Shown here piece after piece: positions 11,311 to 23,190 of a stretch of DNA of 64,000 nucleotides (positions are counted from its first letter, which is position 1; every line of letters starts with the position of its first letter). Origin of the DNA: Pomphorhynchus laevis (lineage: Eukaryota > Acanthocephala > Palaeacanthocephala > Echinorhynchida > Pomphorhynchidae); assembly GCA_012934845.2 (NCBI GenBank), contig WNNJ02001765.1, positions 124,001-188,000 of the forward strand, written 5' to 3'. A program made the translations under genes and the position numbers. The notes under the pieces were generated by a model, which was given only the letters and a program-made list of their open reading frames with translations, ran no database searches and was not told where the DNA came from.

Positions 11311-13553
11311 GTGCAGAGTACTCGTGAGCCTTTTTCACTGAATATCCTTCAGTAGAATTCGGGACGTGCTTCTGCCCTTAGACTTCTATCCGATAGAGAT
11401 GCAAATGTTATAGTCCTTCAGGAGACGCGGTCTATCCGTCTCACTTAGGACATTGCTCGATTTATTCCAAAAAACATTTGTTCCCACTATACTCCGTACA
11501 TAACCCCACATCACTCCTCTTCATCTCAAAATCTCATGACCTAAGTAGAGTGCTCCTTAAGGTCCTCTCTCCTATTAAACTATTTATGTCCAGCTATGTC
11601 TGGTTTAGTAGTTTCACTCTGTAAAAACGGTAAACAACTCAGTCTAGCTAATGTCTGCATCGGTCCAGGGGAGATTCACAAAAACCGTTACCTCCTGGAT
11701 GGTATTATTGATAGCGGCTATGACATGATACTTGGAGACTTCAACGACAGAACTAGTCGTTGGATCAACGCAGCACTTCGCAGAGCCAGGAACGATTACT
11801 TTATTCACAGACCACCGTCCCCTACCTTTCATTGCACATCAACAAATTCTATCCTCGACATTTTACTGCTTCACACGAGCTGCTTGTTTAAACCCCTCTG
11901 TACGGAGCAGTCGCGCCAGCAATTGTCTACCTCTTATGACCTTATACGTTGGAGGATTGAGGAGGATACGTTATTTCGAAGGAGGTTTCACTTTGATCCG
12001 ATCAGATTGGCCTTCTTTCAGGCAGCTATCCAACTCTTTCTCAGAATTGGTAATGAGAGTCTGACCGAATTTAATACCTACCTCTTTTCGCACGCTTCCG
12101 GGATTCTATCGACTATCTATAAAGGTCGTATATGCAATCCCACTCCGACGAAACTCAAGGTCCTAGCTAAATTACTGAACCTCCCTAATCTCGTTGTTTC
12201 CGCCAGACAAGCTCTCTCGAATGAATACTGGAGTACTAGGCATCGGTTCGAGCTGAGTAGGGATAGGACGGATATTGCTCGCCTTAACCTTTCTCAGTCT
12301 TTCTTTTGGAAGATTTTCAAGAAGGGGAAGTTTATTTGTTGCATTGGGTTGGATTGGTAATGTAGGCCTTGACAAAGTTTCTGAGGAGTCACTAGCCCTA
12401 CATAACTATGGAGCCACGCAATCACCTCAACCAATTCCGTCTTGGGGTAACTTAAAGAGTAGGGATCTATCTGTCACGGATATGTTCAACTCCTGGGGTC
12501 CGTTTCGGGCACCATTTAAATCCGTCACTCCACTTTCTTCCCGGGTCTGTTAGCTTTTGACAGCCGATCAGAGAAGAGAGGTGGCCGTAACAATGCTTTA
12601 AGCCTCACTATCCGATGAAGCAGACATCAACATTAGTAAAAGTGTTTTTACACTACAAAATCCTGCCTAATGCCCTAAAGATATGCGACCTATTTCGATT
12701 CAAAATGCTTTCGTGTCGATTTACGAAAAAGCGCTTGCACGTAAAATCCGCGACCATTTAAGTAGGCGTAACTTGATCCTTCCAGGTTTTCATGGGTTCG
12801 TTAAAGGTCGCTCGATCCATTCAGCAGTTGAAGTGGAGCAGTTTTGTCGGGTTAATAGTCATTGCCTAGTTGTGGCTGTTTTCCTTGACTTCTCTGTTGC
12901 ATTTGACCGCATCTCCATTCTCTTTGTGATCTCTTCTCTCAGGTCCCTCGGGTAGCCTGCGAGAATTATGAACAGGGTGGAGATTCTGCTGCACACCCAG
13001 CGATTTTACTATGAAGACGAACCTGATGCGCGTCAGTTCTACCCAATTACGGGTGTGCCCCAATGCTTACCTCTTTCTCCTATCTTATATATTGCTGCCT
13101 CCATTAGCCCCTTTAAAATATTTGAACGCCAACAACTTCTAGTGGTTTACGCTGATGACACCACATCGCTGTTCACTGGACACATGTGTAAAGACATAGT
13201 CTCAGACATCAGACGTTTCTTTTTAAGACTAAAAGACCAGTTACCCAAATCCAATCTTATTTTAACTCCGCAAAATCGCAGGTGGTAGTCTTTCATGGCT
13301 CCCCTGCTGCCAAGCAAAAACTTAAGAGATTAGCTCTCTCTGCGCTCTCCTCCATATTTGCCTCTGAACCAATCCCTACCTTTACAAGTCGAGTAAAATA
13401 CCTGGGGTTCACTGTTACGGTGAATTAGTCACGGTGAACTGGTCGGCGAAAGCTGACCTGGATAGACTCAAACGTATCCTGAAGAAAGCTAGGTGGGCCC
13501 TGAAACGGGCTCAACATCTGTCATTGAATGGGAAAACCCAAGTGCGCCTTTGG
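11311..13553 (+). pseudogene. F1-4 ORF2 (APE-RT), broken, start codon lost
   Basis: The start codon is GTG instead of ATG (GTGCAGAGTACTCGTGAG). The frame at 11596-12360 is the longest and carries LGDFNDRTSRW and the endonuclease C-terminus. Here the family's SHD reads SYD (TSYDLIRWRIEED). RT pieces at 12683-13288 include LDFSVAFDR, GVPQ and an intact YADDTTSLF. The copy ends before the GLVFFSRGRP signature because of the RTE junction. Confidence 0.82.
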
Positions 13554-14724
13554 TTTTTCATCACCTTGAACAGTTTATAAATTTCAACGCAAGTCGACTA
13601 TATCCCAGTTCGGCGCTGTGACTTGAAGTTAGTAACCGATCTAAATTCGATTCTATTTGACACGATTATCACACAGCCCAGACCTGTTGTCACCACGTTT
13701 GCTATCTCCCCGTCTACACATATCCACGAATAACAAAACGGAAGATCTCGATATAAGTGGTGGAAATTTAAGGATAACGAGTCGAACGTTATCTTCCGCA
13801 TACAACTTACACCTATAACAATGGTAAGGAGTAAAAGTGTTAATAACGCAAACATCTCGAGAGATTATCGACACTAGAAAGCCCGACAGACGACGAATAG
13901 ACAGGACAACGTGGATGTGGATTGAAGATGTCAAAACAAAAGTCCGAGAAACGAAACGTTGTTACCATGAGTTTCTTGCAAACAAAACCTTAGGAAATTA
14001 GATTAAATATAATGATGCCAAACGAGAGGCACAGAAGGCAGTAGCGATAACAAGGGCTAAAAAGTTTGAAGAATTCTACAAGAAACTCGACACTCGTAAA
14101 GGTGAGCACGATATATATAGGATTTCTAGGAAAAGACACCAGAGAGCACAAGACGCTGAAAAATTTTACGGAATCAATGACGATAACGGTGTTTTGCTGT
14201 TCGAAAAGCATTAAGTTCTGGTTAGATGGAGTGATCATTCCATTAAAATTTTAAACGAAGAGTTTGAACATCCACCGATTCCATATGTACCGCCTGTCGA
14301 AGGACCTGTTCTGCCCATAACAGACATTGAAATCGAGAACGCGCTGCAACAAATGAATACCTGACTAGTGAATTTTGGAATCCTGCAGAATGCCTAGCGC
14401 AATTATTTAATCAGATAGTCACGGAAAGGCAAGCACCAACTGATTGAATTTGCATCATAACAATACATATTTGGAAACAATAAGGAAAACTCAGCTGACT
14501 GCACAAACTTCCGTCCAATCCGTCTCCTCCCGTACACAATGAAAATATTCTAACACATAATCAATGCAAGGATTCGAAGCATCATTGATTTGGATATGAA
14601 CCAATGCGGTTTCGTCAAAAGTTGTTACTATTGACGCTATTCATGCAGTACGCTTTCTTCTTGAGAAACACCGTGAAAAACAAAAAGCCATTCACTTTGC
14701 TTTTCTTGATCTCGAGGAGGCTTT

Positions 14725-14727
<3 letters not shown>
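13554..14727 (+). mobile_element. RTE-clade LINE fragment (endonuclease C-terminus to RT)
   Basis: Readable RTE-type blocks appear in order: WMWIEDVKTKVRE (near 13915), AKREAQKAVAITRAKKFEEF (near 14020), PVEGPVLPITDIEIENALQQM (near 14300), FRPIRLLPYTMKIF (near 14510) and IDAIHAVRFLLEKHREKQ, then FAFLDLEEAF at 14698-14725. The clade assignment rests on that last signature, which is typical of RTE/BovB proteins. Frames shift several times. The copy is cut inside RT motif A by a (TA)n tract, and its 5' end is cut at the F1-4 junction. Confidence 0.75.

Positions 14728-14801
<74 letters not shown>
14727..14801. repeat. (TA)n microsatellite, about 37 units
   Basis: Uninterrupted alternating AT/TA tract of about 75 bp. 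It lies exactly between the truncated RTE copy and an inverted F1 fragment. The Tyr-Ile reading frames across it on both strands are artefacts of the repeat. Confidence 0.97.
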
Positions 14802-14806
<5 letters not shown>

Positions 14807-15633
14807 CCAATATTCTTTCGAGATAACTTTCCTAGCAGAAGCTGAGAGATTGGGAAGACGGAGCATATATGCTAAGGTCTTGAGTTTCGTCGAAGTGGGA
14901 GTGTAGATACGACATTTATAGGTTGTCGAAAGCATCGCGGTAGCTTACGAATAGCGGTAGAAATTAAATTCGGTTAGACTTTCATTCCTAATTCGGGGGA
15001 AGCGTTGAATAGCTGCCTGAAAGAAAGCCACTCTGATAGGATCAAAGTGGAATCTCCTTTAAGCAGCGTATCCTTTTCTATCCGCCAGCGAATCAAGTCA
15101 TGAGAGTTGGACAGAGGCTGACGCGACTGCTCCGAACAAAGGGGTTTCAACAACCACCTCTCATAGAGCAGTAATAAGTCTAGAAGTGAATTAGTTGATG
15201 TGCAATGAAAGGTAGCGGACGGTGGTTTGTGAATAAGATAACCGTTCATTGGAGTGCTGCATTAATCCAACGACCAGTGATGTTGTTGAAGTCTCCAAGT
15301 ACCATGTCATAGCCGCTATCAATAATCCTATCCAGAAGGTTACGGTTCTTGTGAATCTGTCCTGGACGAATGTAGACATTGGCTAGACTGAGGCGTTTAC
15401 CGTTCTTACAGAGTGAAACTACTAAGCAAGAAAGGACTGGACAAGAATATTTAAGAAGCGACAATCTTAAGGAGCATTTAACCAAGGTTAAAAGACCTTA
15501 AGATGAAGACGAGTAAGGTAGGGTTATGTACGGAGTATAGTGGTAACAAATGTGCTTTGGTAAGAGTCGATTAATGTCCTAGGGGAGACGGATAGACCGT
15601 GTCTCCTGAATGACTATAACATCTGCATCTCTA
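14802..15633 (-). mobile_element. F1-7: internal F1 ORF2 fragment (endonuclease region)
   Basis: Minus-strand piece corresponding to the F1 ORF2 from the APE block DADVIV to EYWST just before the RT. It contains LGDFNNITGRW and NSHDLIRWRIEKDT. Both ends are cut: by the (TA)n tract at 14801, and at 15633 within the APE N-terminus. It has no tail and several frameshifts. It is therefore an internal fragment rather than a simple 5'-truncated insertion. Confidence 0.8.
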
Positions 15634-16959
15634 ATGGCTTTTCGTAATTTGCAGAATGTTGTCTGTTCACTTTGTTCACGGTTCAGGTCCAATGAACCCT
15701 TATAAAATCGTTGTAGTACTGTTAGACTAAGTAATTAGTATAAAGTAGTTGACTACAGTCATTTTGAATCTGTCTCCACTTTGATTGAATGTAATTAGCT
15801 AACCCATGATCGATAAATTGCAAATTGACGGCTAAATGCCCATTAATTTATAGATTAGCTGGCATATTTATTCAGGTTACTCATAAATCTAAGAATTGAC
15901 GGTGAGCGAGTGTAACCGAATCCCAGAGGGATCCCGTAACATATATTTGAAGAGTTGTACAGCGTAGCTCGATCGCTAATTGATTGGACTAAATAATTCA
16001 TTGAAAATTGAAAGACAATAATGTGCTAATACAGGATTTTTGACGTTTCGACCGAGAAAGATTTTCATCATATATAACAAGAGCATAATAAAAATACGGT
16101 TATAACCTGAAAAATGCATAAATTTCTCAAATTAAATTGATTTTATGACCAAAGTTCATCGTATATGTAATTCCTGGATCTCTAAAAAGATGCTCAGGTT
16201 GCACTCTGAGTTTGTCTCTCTGTGTGTAGCTGACATATTAATGTTGCTTATAATTTAAAGCATAGATTGACATCACTAATATTGCAGTCAACTATGCAAT
16301 ATTTAATGCAGTACATGGTATGATGTTCATTGCAAATTTTATTCCTCATCACTTATTGAACTCGATACAAACTAAGATACGTCGTATAGTTAGCACTGAA
16401 AATCGGTCTGCACAAATTAAAATGCGTGCAAACTGGGTTTTAAAATTAGTCAATATTTATCGGAAAGTTCATGTTGATTTAATGGGTATCAACTGTGCAA
16501 AGATAAATGATGCAAGGCTTGTGCAGTCATTGAAACTAGCGCAATTGTAAAGAGCAGTGCAACTAATAGATTTGCACCAATCAAAGATATGAGTAGTTGC
16601 AAAACTCTGGCAATCAATACGGGGGTAGCGATGAGTCTTAATGTTATATAGTATCATTGCCGATCGAATAACAAAAGTGATACTCCGATAAAGTCGCTTG
16701 AATGTTTTCATATGATTTGTTATATATAGCTATACTAAGTGTTTATCGAATTTTGGTGTCTATGATAAGCATAACTGAATCGCAAGACAAGTATCTAGGT
16801 TGTGTAGAAAGTATTTAGTTCACGCCTATATCGGTAACAGGAAATCACGTTCTGAACTCGTAGAATATTAAAGTAGAAAATATTATGATAAGTTGAATAT
16901 AAATAGCTACAATATACTGTGGTAGAATATATTAAAGTAAAGATAGTGTTTGTTTTAAG
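15634..16959. other. AT-rich stretch without recognisable genes
   Basis: No reading frame here looks like a known protein. The 76-codon frame at 16320-16550 has no recognised motif. The only structured signal I see is the Penelope-end-like motif at 16042-16072, described separately. Confidence 0.6.
16042..16072 (-). ncRNA. Degenerate hammerhead-like core of a Penelope-type end
   Basis: The reverse complement reads TGATGA, then about 15 bases able to form a weak stem-loop, then CGAAACGTC. This is the order of a hammerhead core (CUGANGA, stem II, GAAA). The first C is changed to A and stem II is imperfect, so it is probably a decayed copy. Penelope-like elements are known to carry such motifs in their terminal repeats. 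No Penelope coding sequence was recognised next to it. Confidence 0.35.
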
Positions 16960-17582
16960 GTCCGCTCATCTAACTTAATTCTCCGTGACATCCGCCGTAT
17001 CCGCCCTCTTATCGACTTCCGTTCTTGTATGTCTCTTCTTTCATCGCTTCTTTTCCCTAAAATCGATTACTGCCTTAGCCTTTTCGCCAATTCTCCAAAA
17101 TCCATCATCCTACCCTACAACGAATAATCAACACCGCCGTTCGAGTTTTCTTTAGTCTCCGTCGCTTCGACCACACATCCACATATTTTGCCCAACTCTC
17201 CTGGCCCACCATACACATCCACATCAAACTCCGCCTTCTTCTCGTTACTTTTCGTCTCATCGCTGTCGGCTCCCCATCGTTCATCAACCTTCCTTTCTTA
17301 GACGACACTCGCCCCACCTCGCTATCGCTGCGTTCCCGTCATACCCTCTTACTCCACGTTCCTAATTACTCCAACAACTACGGTCTCCGATCCTTCCTCG
17401 TCGCCGCCTCACTCGCCTGGAATCAACTCCCTCTCGACATCCGCCGCGCCCCCTCCTTTATCACATTCAAACACCTCCTCCGTTCACACCTTCTCGACAC
17501 ATGATTTACAGTTTTGTTTTGTTGTGGTCATGTAAGCGTGCGTTGGCACGCATTTGCCACGTTAAAATAAATCTTTTTTTAA
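16960..17582 (+). mobile_element. L2-D: 5'-truncated L2/CR1-like LINE
   Basis: Matches the last ~600 bp of the L2-E element (40575-41205) with few differences: the ORF2 C-terminus (SFINLPFLDDTRP, LLLHVPNYSNNYG), the stop and the short 3' UTR with the GCGTGC/GCACGC hairpin (17536-17551). It ends AAATAAATC plus a T run. The high identity suggests a recent, severely truncated insertion. It landed at the 3' end of the F3 element. Confidence 0.88.
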
Positions 17583-18845
17583 AGTTTTATTTTTTACTTG
17601 TTTTCTTTAGTTTAGTTTATTATAAACGTAAAACAAGCTTTTAAATGCTCAAAAATAATAGTAATTAAAAATAAATCAAAACTGACTATGTAAACAAAAA
17701 GACATTAGTAAACAAATAATAATGAAAATGATGAAAGTCTATAAATATCATCGGATGCTTGTACTTTCCTAAAGACATTTTACTTGTTTGAGGTTTTTTT
17801 CCAAAATATTCCCATTAACCAGCTTTGTAAAACTTCTAGAAGAATCGTCCTTCATTCCGATAATTTGTAACAAACTATCTGTCATATCGTCTCTGGAAGC
17901 GGCAATGAAAAAATTACAACCAATATTAGGGTCCAACTAATTATGAGCTTCCAAAAATATCTTTCTGTTCCTTTTATCTTTAAGTTTCATCATGACTTTT
18001 CTTTCCAATAAATTTCTGATCGTACGTCTGTACATTAACAACATTTCCCAACATAACGCCACTTTAAAATCCAAATTTATGTATTTAAAGGTGTCTTTAA
18101 ATAGCCGTATTATGAAGAATTACCTTTGTTCAGGTGGACGATTTCTCGCATAAAACGTTAACGCTGGTCCACAAAATGTCTTACAAATATTGATACATGT
18201 ATCATGCTACGCATTTAATTTATAACCCCTTTTAGCGTAACGGAATCCTTTTTGGAAAATTTTCTTCGCTAAAGCTAGGTCTTTCTTATATGCAAGTTTG
18301 TTTGTAAAATAACTACCAAGTATTCTCATATACTTTTTCTCTCTTCCCAATAAGTCATTACCTGGCTCGGTTATTTTTTTATATTTAAGATGATATATTT
18401 TGTTTTTGATGGATTCAACATTAGACAAAGGTGCCTTGCTCTGGAGTGTATAATTGTAATGAAAGTGGTAACATAAGCTTTAAGTTTAATCAAATCTCTC
18501 GTCCATCTATAAAATATTAGGAAAATGTCATCTGCAAAAACACAACAGTCCATTTTATCGCTTTTCATCCCCTGAACTAGATGTAATGTAGTTAAAGTAA
18601 ATAGTATAGGCGACAGAGGTGAGCCCTGAGGTACTCCCTCTTTTATAAATCTCCTGTCATCGTCGAAGCAATCTATCTTAACCGATCTCGATTTTATTGC
18701 CCAAAATGTCCTGAACACAAGGCAAGAAGGAATATTAAGTTTAATCATTTGTTCAAATATGCACTTGTGAAGCAATGTATCAAAAGCCGACGCGAAATCT
18801 AAAGAATATATTATTTTTGAAATAATAATACAAAATAATACAAAT
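17583..18845 (-). mobile_element. F3 LINE, 3' portion (RT palm to C-terminus)
   Basis: Second half of a diverged F1 relative; the first half lies at 23335-26180, beyond the inserted L2-A. The frame at 18371-18871 (its last codons run into inserted sequence) contains LDFASAFDTLLHK, GVPQGSPLSPILF and CVFADDIFLIF, so the YADD box is FADD here. Further down, GPALTFYARNRPPEQR near 18150 matches the family signature GLVFFSRGRPPEQR of F1. A 3' UTR-like AT-rich stretch follows to 17583. There are several frameshifts. Confidence 0.75.
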
Positions 18846-18854
18846 TTATTTAAT

Positions 18855-18892
18855 GTGGCAAATGCGTACAAGCTGTACGCTTACAAGTCCAC
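18855..18892 (-). promoter_or_regulatory. L2-A 3' stem-loop (probable RT recognition structure)
   Basis: In the RNA sense, an outer GTGG...CCAC encloses a 6-bp hairpin GCGTAC/GTACGC with a 5-nt loop (+ strand 18864-18880). It sits about 15 bp before the end of the element, where LINE reverse transcriptases of this group are known to recognise template RNA. Compared with L2-B, one base pair is changed on both sides. Confidence 0.65.
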
Positions 18893-18909
18893 AAACAAAA
18901 ATGAGAAAG

Positions 18910-21859
18910 TCAAGCAGTTAAATTGTTCAGATGGGATTGGATTTGTCGTTTGAAGCACTGCAGGGAAGTTGATTGGCGTATATGAATGGGCAGATGATTC
19001 CACGATAGAGGAGCAGCCACCAGGAAGGAGCGGAGTCCAAAGGAGGTAGAGTAGTTTGGGACATGTAAAAGAAGGGAATTACAGGAACGCAAGGAACAGT
19101 AAACAGGACGGGAATTATCAAGAAAAGGAAGGTTGAGAAATGAAGGGTATGAAAAGTTACAAGGCGGAAAGCAACGATAAGAAGACGAATTTGAACACGA
19201 CAATAAATTGTAGGCAAATCGAGAGAAGCAAGATGGTAGGATGTATGATCAAAATGACGAAGACGGAGGAGAATTCGGACAGCTGCGTTGACGATGCGTT
19301 GTAGGGGAAGAAGAGTGGATTTAGGTGAGTTGGAAAATAGACTAAGACAATAATCGAGTCTAGAAAAAAAGGAGAGATGATATGAGAGTCATACAAGAAG
19401 GGAAATCGATCAATCTACGAACTTGACGGAGGTTGCGGAGTATCAAGGTAGATGAGCGTACTTTATCTCTAACGAAAGGTTTAAGTGAAAGTCGGTTGTC
19501 AAAATGGAAGCCTAGGAAAACGAGATTATCAACGATAGGAAGAATTGTAGAATTTAATGATACGGAGGGAGGTTCGAAGCCGAGGCGTCGAGGTAGGATC
19601 CACATAATTTTGGATTTATCAGGATTCAGAGAAAGGCGAAGGGAAGAAAGATGATTGGAAATTGAGACAAGACAGTCGGAAGCAGAAACACTAAGATCGC
19701 GAATACGATAAACAGGTGCATGAGCATAGATGAGAATGTCATCAGCATATTGCATAACATGGAAGTTAAATTTATGAGAAATCGAAGACAAATCACCAAG
19801 AAGAAGAGAGAAAAGTATAGGGCCTAATACGGAGCCTTGCGGAACACCGGACGGAATGGACGAAGGATGGGAGAGAGAAGAGTTAGAATATACGCGAAAT
19901 GTACGGTTTGATAGATATGAAGAAAACCATGATACAGTGGGTAAAGAGAAGCCATAATCATGACGAAGGCGATGGAGAAGAATCGAGTGATCGACGATGT
20001 CAAAAGCAGACGATAGATCAAGAGAAACTATGACACTACATAATTTATGATCGCGCGATATGAGTAAGTCGTTATAAACTTTAAGACATGCAATTTCGGT
20101 AGAGTAATTATAGCGAAAAGCGGCTTGGAAGGGAGGAAATAAGTTAGAGGAATAGAGATATGTATTAACTTGCTTAAGAACGAGACGCTCAAGGAGTTTA
20201 GAGAGGGTTGGGAGAAGTGAGATTGGACGGTACGAAGATGGTAGTGAAGAGTCGAGAGATTGCTTTTTGATGATAGGACGAACAGTGGCGCATTTCCAGA
20301 TGGAAGGAAATGTACAGCTACGGATGGACGAGTTGAACAATGTGGTTAGGAAGGGTAAGATAAAAGTGCAGATATTTTTAAGTAAGTGAGTGGGAATTGG
20401 GTCAGAAGGAGAGGTTTTATTAGGTAATGACAGCAGAACCGAAGAAACTTCATCAGACGAAACGGGAAGAAGTTGGAATAGTTCTGGGAGGGAAGTATTT
20501 AAAGATAAGAGTGGGTACAAGGGGGCTATGGGTAGTAGGGAAAGTAAATTAGATAGCTTAGTTTGTAGATAAGAAGAAAATTCATCAGGATTTATATTAC
20601 AAGGGGTAGATGATCGTGAAAGAATTGAGTTTAAGATTTTCCAATGAGATTTCGAGTTGGAAGATGACTCGAGTTGATTTCGCCAAAAGAGAGTACGTTT
20701 AGTACGTATAAGAATGAGATATGAACGGCGTTGAGAAAAGTAGGAATCACGAAGATTTGGAGGGAGTGAGTTGGGTGAACGTTTAAGAAAGCGTTTATAC
20801 ATACGAAAAAAGTGACGGAGTCGACGCTTAGAAAGACTACAGTCAGAATCGAACCAGGGAGCATGGCGCAAGCGCTGGGAACGTCGAAGTCGACTAGGTA
20901 GAAGGTTATTGAGGATCGACGTAAGTTCAGAATCAAACAGAATGCAGAGATCATCGGGAGAGAGATAGTTAAGAGGAAGTGAAAAGAGTGAAGAATTGAG
21001 TAAGGATGTGCAGAGAATAGGGATATCGAGAAGCTTCCAGGGTCGACTTGGTGTAGATAATGGTAAAGGCGGAGAAGGAGGATGGGGACGAGTAAGAGTA
21101 AGAGTGACAAGGAAATGATCGGACAAACCAGGATCAGTAATTGACAAGGAGGTATAGTCATTGAAGCAGTTAGGAACAGCAATGATGTCGAGAGCACCGC
21201 CGAGAATATGAGTTGGGCTTGTTGAAAGTAATTTATAGTTAAAATCAGAAAAAGATTAGTTAAAGTGATAGAGTCAGAGTCAGACGGGCGATCAAGACGA
21301 ATGTTAAAGTCACCGAGAACAAAAGAAGGAGTATAAGACAATGAACAGTGAGACATTAGATCTGCAAGGTCGTTAAAGAAGATACGTGAGTGAGACATAA
21401 GATCTCAAGGTCGTTAAAGAATATACGTGATAGGGCAACTGAACCTGGACGGTATACAATCACAAGTTCCAGAGGGAAAGGCGTTGATAATCTGCATATG
21501 AGTAATTCGAACGAGGTGTAACGGATGTTAACGTTGATTTTACGTAAAGACATTGGGTGACGAGCAATGGCAACAATACCGCCATGGTTAGACGCAGTAG
21601 ATGTATGAGATGTAATTTAACGAGCTGATTCAACTAGAGAACAACCAGAGCGACATAGACGACGAATAGCAAGATCGTTGGAGTCAGTGTGCCAGGATTC
21701 GGTAATGCAGAGAATATCGATAGATAATTGATCGAAGATATCGAGAAGCATATCAGCTTTATGAAGAATGGAGCGAGTATTGAATAGACTAAGACGAAAA
21801 GTATGCTTAGGAGCGAGATCGACAAGCGAAGAAGACAAGGGGGAGAGATGGGACGCCAT
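18910..21859 (-). pseudogene. L2-A ORF2 (APE-RT), broken
   Basis: Starts MASHLSPLSSSLVDLAPK at 21859. The APE part has FNTRSIL, TESWH and LGDFNIRLDRP. It is interrupted near 21360-21560 by frameshifts and a roughly 40-bp tandem duplication (21357-21418). The 595-codon open frame 19360-21147 covers SDHF, the linker and the complete RT palm: SYRPISLLPTLSK, LDLSSAFDIVDH, GVPQGSVLGP and YADDILIY. A further break near 19360 throws off the C-terminus, which is readable again at 18910-19203. The intact homologue is 965 codons. Confidence 0.85.
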
Positions 21860-21879
21860 CGAATTTTTGGCCTTGTGTG

Positions 21880-23145
21880 AAGAACGTGAAAATTTCCGTT
21901 GATTTTACGTATAGATAAGGATGACTCGCCGTTTGTTTCACGTCGATGTTTTTCAATGCGAGCTAAATTGAGCTGGACAATATTATAAGGGGAGCGGTCA
22001 GGGAAGATACGGCAAGTAGATGAAGTGGTAAGAAGTTTAAAACGTTGGGAGAGTACCGAAGAGGCATGTGAACTATGTCAGAAAACGATTTTTAAGAGTG
22101 GAGGACTGAGATGATTTGATTTAGTGGATTTGTTTAAACGAATAAAGGATACAGGAGCGATATTATTGAAGAGGGATGGGTTATCATCAGGAAGAATGGT
22201 TGCTAGGATAGACCTGAAAGCAGATACATCATCATCGAGGCGAGATTGTGGAGAAGCAGATTCGGAAAGCTTTAAGTTTGATATGATTATACAGCGATCG
22301 CGCGAAGGAAAACGATTTCGTGGAAGTGGTGGACGGACAGAGCTGGTTGGAGTCGAGGTAGATGAGCAGATAGAAGTGGAAATGACAGGGTGCTTGATAA
22401 AGAATTAATATTGGTTGGAGCAAGTGTGACAGGAGCGGGGTGTTGAATCGGTTGATCAGAGATGTGACTGGATATGATTTTAAATGAAGGATGTAACTTA
22501 TTGGGAAGTGTTACGTGGGAGGTAGAGTAAGGAGAATTAAAATAGGTTGGGGCATGAGTGACAGGAATGGAGTGTTGAATTAGTTGATCGGAAATGTTAC
22601 TGGAAATGATTTTGATGGAAGGGTGTAAATTATTGAGAGGTGATACAGGGGGGTCGAGTAAGGAGTTCGTGAGGAGAATAAAGAAGTTTGAGATTTCTTT
22701 AGATTGGGGGAGGAATAGGAAAGAGGAGGTACGAGATGAAAAGCTTTGCCGTTAGCATTGTTAGAATGAGAAAGATTAATGGAAGTTTGGTACGTAGTTG
22801 AACGAGGAGTGTGTGAGAGAGTAGGTTCAATAATGGGATTATATGATGCGAAGTCAGGTGTTGATGCGAGGGAAACATCTAAAACAGCATTGGTCTGAGT
22901 GGTAGTGTGTGATACAGGAGTAGATGAGCAGGATAACTGTAGTAGTCGTACTGATGTACAAAAACCGCAAGTGAAATGTTTAAGTTTATACACTGAGTGG
23001 TCGGATATTTTAACACGAACAAGTGTCCATACATCGCAATCTTTGAATCGCATCCAACTTCAAAGCTGGTATAACCATCATTGCATTTAGATGTGGAAGA
23101 TTGTTGATCAGGAACAGGGATCTGAGATCGCGCTTTTTTAGGCAT
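21880..23145 (-). pseudogene. L2-A ORF1 (PHD-like finger protein), broken
   Basis: Starts MPKKARSQIPVPD at 23145. Near the start, Cys residues in the pattern C..GYTSFEVGCD, CDVW and FTCGFC resemble the PHD-like finger seen in CR1/L2 ORF1 proteins. A frameshift near 23050 splits the finger. A long Ser/Thr/Pro-rich middle follows. The C-terminus is recognisable on the minus strand of 22124-22408 (RLDDDVSAFRSIL, PVSFIRLNKS, HASSVLSQRFK) and ends at about 21880, next to the ORF2 start. Confidence 0.65.
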
Positions 23146-23190
23146 GACCTTTTATCGATAGATTGAGCTCAATCCGCGAGCGTAGCGAGC

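Larger units (their letters stand above)
9960..13553 (+). mobile_element. F1-4: LINE, 3'-truncated
   Basis: Fourth copy in the same orientation. The 5' UTR is about 80 bp (CTACGTTACAC, AT-rich) before the ORF1 ATG at 10041. The copy stops inside the last part of ORF2 (GTGCGCCTTTGG at 13553), where an RTE-type LINE begins. A 14-bp tandem duplication (ACGGTGAA repeated) lies at 13424-13442. Confidence 0.8.

Noticed and set aside
1-13553. Telomeric retrotransposon array
   Set aside because: No telomere repeats are present, copies of the same family lie elsewhere in both orientations, and other elements are mixed in.
14604-14935. Reading frames of about 100 codons on both strands with Tyr-Ile runs
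   Set aside because: They cross the (TA)n tract. Each real part is RTE or F1 LINE sequence.
16320-16550. 76-codon plus-strand frame as a host gene
   Set aside because: No motif, ordinary AT-rich composition, overlapped by an equally long minus-strand frame; cannot be supported.
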